Below are positions 22,811-28,993 of a DNA stretch of 28,993 nt, in pieces. How positions within the stretch are numbered: the stretch's first letter is position 1; every line of letters starts with the position of its first letter. Origin of the DNA: Bacillota bacterium (lineage in GTDB: Bacteria; Bacillota; Clostridia; Peptostreptococcales; Anaerovoracaceae); NCBI GenBank assembly GCA_016302545.1, contig JAEDNK010000003.1, positions 1 through 28,993 of the forward strand. Reading direction: 5' to 3'. The notes under the pieces are model-generated. The model was not told where the DNA came from. It worked only from the letters and a program-made list of their open reading frames with translations, and searched no databases. Both the position numbers and the translations under genes were made by a program.

Positions 22811-24367
22811 ATGATAAGATCGACATTTTCGGGATTCAACACAGCGCAGCTTGCCATGATGGCGAGCCAGAGAGGGCTGGATGTTACAGGTCAGAACCTG
22901 TCAAATATAAATACGGAAGGATATACACGCCAGAGGCTGGACCTTACCAGTCTTAACCCTGTAGGAAACAGCATAGGAAGCTCCTCCTACGACGCCAAGG
23001 TAGGTCAGGGCGTTATGATGGTAGGCGTAAGCCAGATAAGAGATCCGTTTCTGGATATCCAGTACAGAAACGAGCTGCCTAAGGTGGGTACGGTAGAAGC
23101 CAAGGAAAGCATTCTCGAAAGCATCGGAACCATATTTGACGAAGCCGACAGCGAAGCCATCAGAACCAGATTGAGCGCAGTAGTGTCTCAGCTTACAAAT
23201 CTGGCTACTCCGGAAAACGCCGGTAGCGGCAGCGCCGACGCGTTGGTTCGTTCCGCCTGTGAGGTGCTCTTAGACAGCTTCCATCAGAACGGCACCTCCA
23301 TCGAAAATGTAAAGGGAGAGCTTATAGATAAAATGGAGCGTTCCGTGATGCCTCAGCTGGAGACTTATTTCACTGAAATAGTGAATCTTAATGTTTCAAT
23401 CAGAAACAGTCAGATTTTAGGGAACCCCGCTCTGGAGCTTCAGGACCAGAGAAACCAGATGCTGGACGAGCTTGCATCGTATATGCCTATCGATGTTACA
23501 TACAACACCAAGAACATGGGCGGCGGCATTATCGTTGAGACACTGGAGGTGAAGCTGCGTACGGCCGACGGTAAAAAGCATACTATAATCAACGATGATG
23601 AAAGTGGTTCCTTAACCTTTACGGCTGCAGACGGAAAGCTTGAAGCAAAAGATGTAGACGGCAATATTATAGATATAACCGACAGCCTCAGCAACGGCAT
23701 ATTAAAGGGTAATCTGGATATGCTCAACAAGTCGGAGACCTTCGATAATCCGGCTAACGATGTAAAGGGCATAGGCTACTATCAGAAGACCTTCGATATG
23801 TTCGTCAATGAATTTGCCACCATGATGAATAGATTAAATTCAACGACAACGCCGCCAACAGCCCCGGATAAACCGCTATTTGTCACAAACGATGGCAATA
23901 CAACGGGCTTTACCGCATCCAATATCAAGATATCCGATGACTGGATAAACGGAAATGTCAAGATTACACTGAGTAAAGATCCGGACGCAGGCAGCACCGA
24001 TTACAGCAATGTACTCAAGATGATAAACGCCTTATCCAGCGATGAGATAACCTTTGAAATCCCGCATCCGGACGGAAGCGGCGGAAAGAAACAGATATTT
24101 AAAGGCACCTTCTTTGAGTGCTATGACAACATTCAGAATACACAGGCTCTTGAAAGACAGGCGGCGGCCTCTCTTTTGAAGAACCATCAGACTGTGGCGG
24201 ATCAGGTTGCAAACTCCAGAGAGTCCGTATCCGGAGTGAATATGGATGAAGAGGTTATGGACCTGATGAGGTTTTCACAATCATATAATGCAGCCTCCCG
24301 TCTCATGACTACCATGGACGAGCTTCTGGAGCGTCTGATAGTCAACACAGGCGTAGTGGGAAGATAA
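22811..24367 (+). CDS. flgK: hook-filament junction protein FlgK (HAP1)
   Basis: FlgK is the first junction protein on the hook. The N-terminus FSGFNTAQLAMMASQRGLDV with TGQNLSNINTEGYTRQRLDL is the family signature, and the C-terminus (SGVNMDEEVMDLMRFSQSYN AASRLMTTMDELLERLI) forms the matching helix. The 518-residue length is normal. The middle contains a Ser/Thr/Asp-rich surface domain. TTAGGAGG lies seven bases before the ATG. It is expected to be exported with the help of FlgN and to be transcribed from the flgM sigma-28 promoter. Confidence 0.95.
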   Translation: MIRSTFSGFNTAQLAMMASQRGLDVTGQNLSNINTEGYTRQRLDLTSLNPVGNSIGSSSYDAKVGQGVMMVGVSQIRDPFLDIQYRNELPKVGTVEAKESILESIGTIFDEADSEAIRTRLSAVVSQLTNLATPENAGSGSADALVRSACEVLLDSFHQNGTSIENVKGELIDKMERSVMPQLETYFTEIVNLNVSIRNSQILGNPALELQDQRNQMLDELASYMPIDVTYNTKNMGGGIIVETLEVKLRTADGKKHTIINDDESGSLTFTAADGKLEAKDVDGNIIDITDSLSNGILKGNLDMLNKSETFDNPANDVKGIGYYQKTFDMFVNEFATMMNRLNSTTTPPTAPDKPLFVTNDGNTTGFTASNIKISDDWINGNVKITLSKDPDAGSTDYSNVLKMINALSSDEITFEIPHPDGSGGKKQIFKGTFFECYDNIQNTQALERQAAASLLKNHQTVADQVANSRESVSGVNMDEEVMDLMRFSQSYNAASRLMTTMDELLERLIVNTGVVGR

Positions 24368-24388
24368 GGCAGAGAGGAGAATGACGTT

Positions 24389-25381
24389 ATGCGTATTACA
24401 ACCAGCATGATTATGCGAAATTACAGAACCAGCCTTAACGCTACTATGGTAGATTTGGAAAGAACCAGAAAGCAGGTTGAGACAGGACGCCGCTTCAGCG
24501 AGGCCTATGAGGACCCTGCTTCTGCGGCAAAGGGCGCAATTTTAGAGCAGAGATTCGCCAGAAACGCCGACTATCTCAATTCGGCGCAGAATGCCCAGAC
24601 ATGGTTGGACAGCCAGGAGGATGTCCTCAATCAGCTTAACACCATCGCAGTTACGGTTCACGAGGACTATGCACCTTCGGCGATTACCGATACCTCCGGC
24701 GCCTCCGGCCGTAAAGCATATGCCTCTACCTTGAGAGAAATGCAGAAGAGCATGATTCATGCTCTTAATACCAAGTACGGAGACTCCTATGTAATGGCAG
24801 GCTCCGATGGCAAGAATCCTCCGTTTTCTCTGGATGATGACGGTAATGTTCTCTACAGAGGCGTAAATGTGACCACGGGCGATCCGACAAAGCTTAATAA
24901 ATATGCTAATGATACCACATATATTGATCTGGGCTTCGGACTTACCATTGACGGCACGGGAACGGTGTCTCCGTCCAGCGCCCTCGATACAGCTCTGCCG
25001 GGAATTTCAGCAGTGGGTTACGGTGAAACGGACGGAATCAGCAACAATTTGATGGTACTCATGGGCAACATGGCTGATTTGCTTGAGGAGGATACCTTCG
25101 ATGCGGAGCAATTCGAAAAATGCTGGATGCGCTTTGCGGATAAGGCCGATGAGCTTCAGGATCAGTTCACTAAGATCGGCGCCAAGGGTAAGCTGCTTAC
25201 CTCTACCATAAGCAAGCTTGAAACCGAAAAGGAAAATATAGAAAAACAATACAAGGATACCATGGGTATCGACGCCGCAAAAGCCATAACGGATTATTCC
25301 TACGCAAACTATGTGTACAATGCGGCTTTAAAGGTGGGAACCAGCATACTGACGCCGTCTTTGCTGGACTTTATGAAATAG
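24389..25381 (+). CDS. flgL: hook-filament junction protein FlgL (HAP3)
   Basis: FlgL links FlgK to flagellin. The N-terminus MRITTSMIMRNYRTSLNATM with RTRKQVETGRRFSEAYEDPA matches the flagellin/FlgL family, and the C-terminal helix KAITDYSYANYVYNAALKVG also fits. The 330-residue length is usual for FlgL, and lack of a variable flagellin surface domain plus the place after flgK separates it from flagellin. AGAGGAG precedes the ATG. After its stop comes a 121-bp stretch before the next start, with no clear promoter or strong hairpin that I can see. Confidence 0.94.
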   Translation: MRITTSMIMRNYRTSLNATMVDLERTRKQVETGRRFSEAYEDPASAAKGAILEQRFARNADYLNSAQNAQTWLDSQEDVLNQLNTIAVTVHEDYAPSAITDTSGASGRKAYASTLREMQKSMIHALNTKYGDSYVMAGSDGKNPPFSLDDDGNVLYRGVNVTTGDPTKLNKYANDTTYIDLGFGLTIDGTGTVSPSSALDTALPGISAVGYGETDGISNNLMVLMGNMADLLEEDTFDAEQFEKCWMRFADKADELQDQFTKIGAKGKLLTSTISKLETEKENIEKQYKDTMGIDAAKAITDYSYANYVYNAALKVGTSILTPSLLDFMK

Positions 25382-25502
25382 CTTTGTGTCAGAAATCTAA
25401 TGTCACGGCGGTTCATCTGGCAGAAGGGATGCTGCGCGGGAATCTGCAGGTGCTTTAGAAATAGATAAAAGAAAGGAACTGTTGAAAGAGAGGAATAAGC
25501 AT

Positions 25503-26120
25503 ATGGAACAGTTGATTGAAATTACCACGGTACCAATTAAATATCAGCTTAAGGTGCAGAATGCATCGCTGGAATATAAGAGCAGCCTTGCGGAAGTGGA
25601 AATTACAAGAGATAAGGGCGAAATGAAAATCCGCAGCAAGCCTATTAAGCTTAGGATGGATACATTTGATGCCAGAAACTCCATTGCACCTACCACCAGA
25701 ACCTCCATCGCTCAGGCGGCAGAGAGAGGCACACGGGTGGCCTATGAAGCTACTGCCAATTTTGCCAGAGAGGGTCAGCTTATGCTCAGAGCGAAGATTG
25801 GGGAAGGAAGTGAGGTATTGAGTAAGATTTTTGCAGAGAGAGTAGCTCCGGCTCAGGGAGATTTCCAGCTGGACTTCTTGCCTTCTACCGGACCTAATAT
25901 AGATTGGGAGCCGGCTGAGTTTGACATCGAATACGAGATGGACAAACTTAACTTCAGCGCCAGAATCGGCAAAGGAGATTTTGAATTCGTGCCGGGAAGC
26001 ATAGAGCTTCAGATCGAGCAGATGCCTGATATTCGCATAGAATACATAGGTAAGCCTATCTATGTACCGCCTAGTGCAGCGGAGCGCTTTGAAGGAAAGC
26101 AGATAGACGTACAGGCATAG
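25503..26120 (+). CDS. YviE-like flagellar-cluster protein (DUF6470)
   Basis: The 205-residue protein corresponds to the YviE/DUF6470 family that sits between flgL and fliW in Firmicutes. It starts with MEQLIEITTVPIKYQLKVQN ASLEYKS and later has the family segment NIDWEPAEFDIEYEMDKLNF. The sequence is rich in alternating strands with charged residues and has no membrane segment or signal peptide. Its function is unknown. I start at ATG 25503 because GAGAGGAA lies seven bases upstream; an in-frame TTG at 25482 lacks one. fliW starts 11 bp after the stop. Confidence 0.85.
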   Translation: MEQLIEITTVPIKYQLKVQNASLEYKSSLAEVEITRDKGEMKIRSKPIKLRMDTFDARNSIAPTTRTSIAQAAERGTRVAYEATANFAREGQLMLRAKIGEGSEVLSKIFAERVAPAQGDFQLDFLPSTGPNIDWEPAEFDIEYEMDKLNFSARIGKGDFEFVPGSIELQIEQMPDIRIEYIGKPIYVPPSAAERFEGKQIDVQA

Positions 26121-26131
26121 GAGAATAAATA

Positions 26132-26545
26132 ATGACCCAGGAAAATTTTGAATATATTGAATTTCCCGATGGCATGTTTGGATTCGAAGAAAGCACCAGA
26201 TTTCTGCCGATGATGATTGAAGAGGGCAGCGACGCGGTTCTGCTGCTGCAGAACATGGAAAACGAGGAACTGTCCTTTATCGTCATGAATCCTTTCATGC
26301 TTTGCGAAGAATACGATCCCATTCTTTCGGATGAGGATTATGCCAAGCTCGGAACCAGAAAACAAGAGGAACTGTCTTTTTATGTAATTTGTGTAGTAAA
26401 GGACAGCATCGAGGAATCCACGGTGAACCTTAAATGCCCAATAGTTGTAAACGTGGTAACCAGACAGGCAAGACAGGTTATTCTGGAATCAAAAGAATAT
26501 AAATTCCGTCATTTTCTGAAGGAATTTAAAAAAGAGGAGGCATAA
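26132..26545 (+). CDS. fliW: flagellar assembly factor FliW
   Basis: FliW binds flagellin and, when free, inhibits CsrA so that flagellin translation follows filament growth. The 137-residue protein has the family features FPDGMFGFEESTRFLPMM near the N-terminus, SFIVMNPFMLCEEYDPILSD in the centre, and NLKCPIVVNVVTRQARQVIL near the end. GGAG lies eight bases before the ATG. The csrA start comes one base after the stop, and its ribosome site lies within the last codons of fliW, so the regulator and its antagonist are translationally linked. Confidence 0.95.
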   Translation: MTQENFEYIEFPDGMFGFEESTRFLPMMIEEGSDAVLLLQNMENEELSFIVMNPFMLCEEYDPILSDEDYAKLGTRKQEELSFYVICVVKDSIEESTVNLKCPIVVNVVTRQARQVILESKEYKFRHFLKEFKKEEA

Positions 26546-26546
26546 T

Positions 26547-26801
26547 ATGTTGCTTCTGAAGAGAAGGGCCGGAGAATCTCTGATTCTTGACGGAAAAATA
26601 AAGATTACTGTAGTGGCAAGCGGCACAGAGGGTGTGAAGCTTGCCATTGATGCGCCCAGAGAAGTGTCTGTACTGCGCGAAGAGCTGGTAGAGGCGGCCA
26701 CCGCCAATAAGGAAGCCACCGTGAAGAAAGAACAGGTGCAGCACTTCAAAGAAATATTAAAGAAAAAGGAAGTCGAAAAAGAGTATGGCAGCGACAAGTA
26801 A
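26547..26801 (+). CDS. csrA: carbon storage regulator CsrA
   Basis: CsrA is a small dimeric RNA-binding protein that blocks translation by covering GGA-containing ribosome sites, with flagellin mRNA as the known target in Bacillus. The core MLLLKRRAGESLILDGKIKI TVV and VKLAIDAPREVSVLREEL contains the conserved N-terminal strand and the RNA-binding Arg near residue 49. At 84 residues it has an extended Lys/Glu-rich helical tail compared with enteric CsrA (61), similar in kind to the longer tails that contact FliW. GAGGAGG precedes the ATG. Its last 17 bases overlap the FtsA-like gene. Confidence 0.95.
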   Translation: MLLLKRRAGESLILDGKIKITVVASGTEGVKLAIDAPREVSVLREELVEAATANKEATVKKEQVQHFKEILKKKEVEKEYGSDK

Positions 26802-28767
26802 AAAGCCACAGAAAAAGCGAAAGCCACTGTCAAAAAAGCCTCAGGGAGACCTTGTCTTTGCTTTGGATATAGGAACCAGAAGCATCATCGGCATTGTGGG
26901 CAGAGTGGAGGGAGACCTCTTTAAGGTCCTTGCCATCGAATCGGAAGAACACGCAAGACGCTCCATGAAGGACGGTCAGATTGAGGACATCGATCAGGTT
27001 GCGCAGGTTGCACGCAGAGTGAAGCAAAGGCTGGAAAGCAGGCTGGGCGTAATGCTGAAAAAAGTCTGTATTGCTGCGGCAGGAAGAGCCCTTAAAACTC
27101 AGAAGGCAGATTATGAAATTCAGCTGGAGCAGGTACGCCAGATCGACGGAGAGCTTATAGGGCGCCTTGAGATAGGAGCTGTGACAGCGGCAGAAGAGGC
27201 TTTTCATAAGGAAAATAACGCCGAGGACGAAGAACAGGGCAGAGGGTTCTTCCTTGTCGGCTATTCTGTATTGTCCTACTATCTGGATAACCTGAACATA
27301 TCCAGCCTTAAGGACCACAAGGGCAGAAATCTCAAGGTGGAGGTAATAGCTACCTTCCTGCCTAGAGAGGTAGTAGACAGCCTTTATATGACTATGCAGA
27401 AATGCAGCCTGGAGGTAGTCAGCCTGACGCTGGAGCCTATTGCGGCCATAAACGCTGCCATTCCTCAGGATTTGCGGCTGCTTAACCTTGCCCTTATTGA
27501 CATTGGCGCGGGAACCTCCGATATTGCCGTCTGCCGTGACGGCGGTGTGACAGGCTACACCATGGCCACGGTTGCAGGGGATGAAATCACCGAAGCGCTG
27601 ATGAAACAATATCTGGTTGATTTCAATACGGCAGAACAGATAAAGATGAATTATGCCGACCATGAGACCGTTACCTTTACCAATATACTGGGAACAGAGG
27701 AAACCGTAAAAAGAGAATCAATAGTGCAGGTTCTCAAAGTCCCTGTGGACAATCTCAGCAGTGAAATCGTAAGGTGTGTCGAGGAACTTAACAACGGTGC
27801 GCCTTCGGCGGTATTTCTCGCAGGGGGCGGAAGCAAGCTGGCAGGCTTAAAGGAGGCCGTAGCGGAAAAGTTCAATATGGATAAAAAGCGCGTGGCAATC
27901 GCAGGAGGAAACTTTAAGCTCAGCGCCTTTTCCGACAAGTACGACCTGAACAGTCCTGAGTACGCCACGCCTCTTGGAATTGCAGTATCTTCGGGACTTA
28001 GACTCCTTCACGACAGCCTGCAGATTCTTTTAAACGGAAAGCCCGCTAAAATCTTCAAAAGCGGCACCCTTAAAGTAATAGACGTGCTGATGATGAACGG
28101 TTATGTATACGGTCATATTCTGGGACATTCAGGCAAAAATGTCACCGTCACCGTGGAGGGGCAGAAAAAGGTCTTTTACGGGGAGAGGGCAGTTCCGGCC
28201 ATTTTAAAGCTTAACGGAACGGATGCATCCATCAGCGATGTGGTTCAGGCAGGTGACAGAGTGGATTTCACTCCTGCCGTATCCGGACAGGATGCTCAGC
28301 CTGCAGCGGCAGATGTGATGGCGGAGGGATTTATCCCGGAGGACTGGGATATATATGTAAACGGAGAAAAGGTGTCGCCTGAAACCTTACTGAAAAACGG
28401 CGATGAAATTTCACTTATAAAGCGCCCTGAAGATTACAGAGGTTCGGAACTGCCGCAGAGCATGGAGCAGACTCCTAAGAATATGCAGGATTTTCAGGAA
28501 ATGAAGAGTGAAGAATCCGAAGCTGTTTCTGATGCTCCTTCTTTCGGTATCCATGTAACCTTGAACGATAAACCTCTTTCGTTGCCGGCTAAAGACAGCG
28601 GAGAGCCTGTATATCTGATGGACCTGCTGGAGTATTCCGAACTTGATTTTGACAATCTCAACACCTCCGTAAGCCTCCGGGTAAACGGCGAGGAAAGCAA
28701 CTTTCTTCAGGAGATAAAAAACCGCGATATTATAGAGATAAAATGCGACGAGAATACAGGTCTGTAA
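26785..28767 (+). CDS. FtsA-like actin-fold protein with long C-terminal extension
   Basis: The 660-residue protein has a Lys-rich N-terminus (residues 1-20) and then an FtsA-like actin-fold ATPase at about 22-410. Phosphate 1 is FALDIGTRSIIG (25-36), phosphate 2 is LIDIGAGTSDIAVC (237-250) and the adenosine motif is VFLAGGGSKLAGL (343-355). Residues 411-660 are an extension with at least two stretches resembling small beta-grasp modules (IYVNGEKVSPETLLKNGDEI SLI; LRVNGEESNFLQEIKNRDII EIK). No terminal amphipathic helix for membrane binding is evident. Such long FtsA-like proteins are known in Clostridia but uncharacterised. The start overlaps csrA by 17 bases, which ties it to flagellar regulation more than to division. 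Confidence 0.85.
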   Translation: MAATSKKPQKKRKPLSKKPQGDLVFALDIGTRSIIGIVGRVEGDLFKVLAIESEEHARRSMKDGQIEDIDQVAQVARRVKQRLESRLGVMLKKVCIAAAGRALKTQKADYEIQLEQVRQIDGELIGRLEIGAVTAAEEAFHKENNAEDEEQGRGFFLVGYSVLSYYLDNLNISSLKDHKGRNLKVEVIATFLPREVVDSLYMTMQKCSLEVVSLTLEPIAAINAAIPQDLRLLNLALIDIGAGTSDIAVCRDGGVTGYTMATVAGDEITEALMKQYLVDFNTAEQIKMNYADHETVTFTNILGTEETVKRESIVQVLKVPVDNLSSEIVRCVEELNNGAPSAVFLAGGGSKLAGLKEAVAEKFNMDKKRVAIAGGNFKLSAFSDKYDLNSPEYATPLGIAVSSGLRLLHDSLQILLNGKPAKIFKSGTLKVIDVLMMNGYVYGHILGHSGKNVTVTVEGQKKVFYGERAVPAILKLNGTDASISDVVQAGDRVDFTPAVSGQDAQPAAADVMAEGFIPEDWDIYVNGEKVSPETLLKNGDEISLIKRPEDYRGSELPQSMEQTPKNMQDFQEMKSEESEAVSDAPSFGIHVTLNDKPLSLPAKDSGEPVYLMDLLEYSELDFDNLNTSVSLRVNGEESNFLQEIKNRDIIEIKCDENTGL

Positions 28768-28784
28768 AATAGGTCTCTGAAAGG

Positions 28785-28796
28785 AAGAATATTCTT
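28785..28796 (+). promoter_or_regulatory. 12-bp palindrome at the promoter of the chemoreceptor gene
   Basis: AAGAATATTCTT is a perfect palindrome whose last two bases overlap the proposed -35 box at 28795. This placement suits an operator for a dimeric regulator, but one AT-rich palindrome could arise by chance. Confidence 0.4.
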
Positions 28797-28823
28797 GAAA
28801 TTTGTCGAAATATGTGATATAAA
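28795..28823 (+). promoter_or_regulatory. sigma-A-like promoter for the chemoreceptor gene
   Basis: TTGAAA (28795-28800) and TATAAA (28818-28823) are separated by exactly 17 bases, close to the housekeeping consensus. The predicted transcription start is near 28830, about 38 bases before the chemoreceptor start codon. No good sigma-28 -10 box is seen here, so this receptor may be expressed independently of the late flagellar class. Confidence 0.7.
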
Positions 28824-28868
28824 TAAGAATTAAGGAACAATACAAGTACAAGTAAAGGAGAAATTGAG

Positions 28869-28993
28869 ATGTTTAACAAGTTGAAGCTGAAATCCTATTT
28901 GATTTCTATGTTTACAGCTATTATACTGATGTCTGCCGTAATCACAGCGGTGGGTACCTTTGGTTTAATACAGCTCAGAGGCAATATGGAAAC
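28869..28993 (+). CDS. methyl-accepting chemotaxis protein, N-terminal fragment
   Basis: The reading frame starts at ATG with AAAGGAG ten bases upstream and runs off the end of the window after 41 complete codons. It encodes MFNKLKLKSYLISMFTAIIL followed by a further hydrophobic stretch and then GTFGLIQLRGNMET. A short basic N-terminus, a single strong membrane helix and a following polar region suit the first membrane segment of a chemoreceptor. A sensor kinase or other membrane sensor is also possible, since no ligand-binding or signalling domain is visible yet. Confidence 0.65.
   Translation, partial: MFNKLKLKSYLISMFTAIILMSAVITAVGTFGLIQLRGNME

Noticed and set aside
26830..27663. Minus-strand frame of 277 codons opposite the FtsA-like gene
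   Set aside because: Shadow of a strongly coding plus-strand gene with actin-fold motifs; no recognisable protein.
1..28993. CRISPR arrays, tRNA or rRNA genes, insertion sequences, prophage or attachment sites
   Set aside because: None seen: no regularly spaced repeats, no transposase or integrase, and uninterrupted co-directional flagellar genes.

Overview
This window is almost entirely a flagellar and chemotaxis gene cluster, with every gene on the + strand. The gene set points to a motile Gram-positive member of the Clostridia. It encodes the two-module switch phosphatase FliY rather than a plain FliN, the CheC/CheD/CheV adaptation set, the FliW-CsrA translational control pair, a YviE (DUF6470) protein, FlbD (SwrD) and a WhiG/FliA-type sigma-28. 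There are strong AGGAGG-like ribosome sites and occasional GTG/TTG starts. The genus cannot be fixed from the sequence alone. I see no tRNA, rRNA, CRISPR array or insertion sequence.

Layout. 1-3398: the end of an upstream gene (probably flgD), a flagellar operon protein of the TIGR02530 type, hook protein flgE, flbD and the stator genes motA-motB. 3440-6701: switch and signalling genes fliM, cheY, an unexpectedly placed rod gene flgC, and fliY. 6732-11951: the export gate fliO-fliP-fliQ-fliR-flhB-flhA. 11987-14286: sigma-28 (fliA) and two FlgF/FlgG-type rod genes. 14320-17687: cheC, cheD, cheV, a Soj/ParA-type ATPase and a ComFB-domain protein, all overlapping or within about 40 bp of each other. 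17698-21038: a sigma-28 promoter followed by fliD, fliS and a small FliT-like gene, ending in a large hairpin. 21123-21893: an orphan FtsE-like ABC ATPase without FtsX. 21891-28767: a second sigma-28 promoter followed by flgM, flgN, flgK, flgL, a yviE-like gene, fliW, csrA and a long FtsA-like protein. 28795-28993: a sigma-A-like promoter and the start of a methyl-accepting chemotaxis protein.

How it fits together. The first long transcription unit supplies the hook, rod, motor, switch and export gate plus sigma-28. FlgM, itself behind a sigma-28-type promoter, would hold sigma-28 until hook completion. Sigma-28 then drives the late structural genes: cap FliD with its chaperone, and junction proteins FlgK/FlgL with FlgN. 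FliW-CsrA would tune flagellin translation; flagellin is not in the window. CheY-P would be read by FliM and removed by FliY and CheC.

The most unusual part is the set of cell-organisation ATPases in the cluster: ParA with a ComFB-domain partner next to cheC-cheD-cheV, an FtsE-like ATPase with an altered Q-loop region and no FtsX, and an FtsA-like actin-fold protein with a 250-residue extension whose gene overlaps csrA. FlhF and FlhG, the usual flagellar placement pair, are not at the flhA-fliA junction. ParA-ComFB is my leading candidate for an undescribed system: a cyclic-dinucleotide-responsive positioning module for chemotaxis or flagellar complexes. This is a hypothesis built from domain recognition and gene order.
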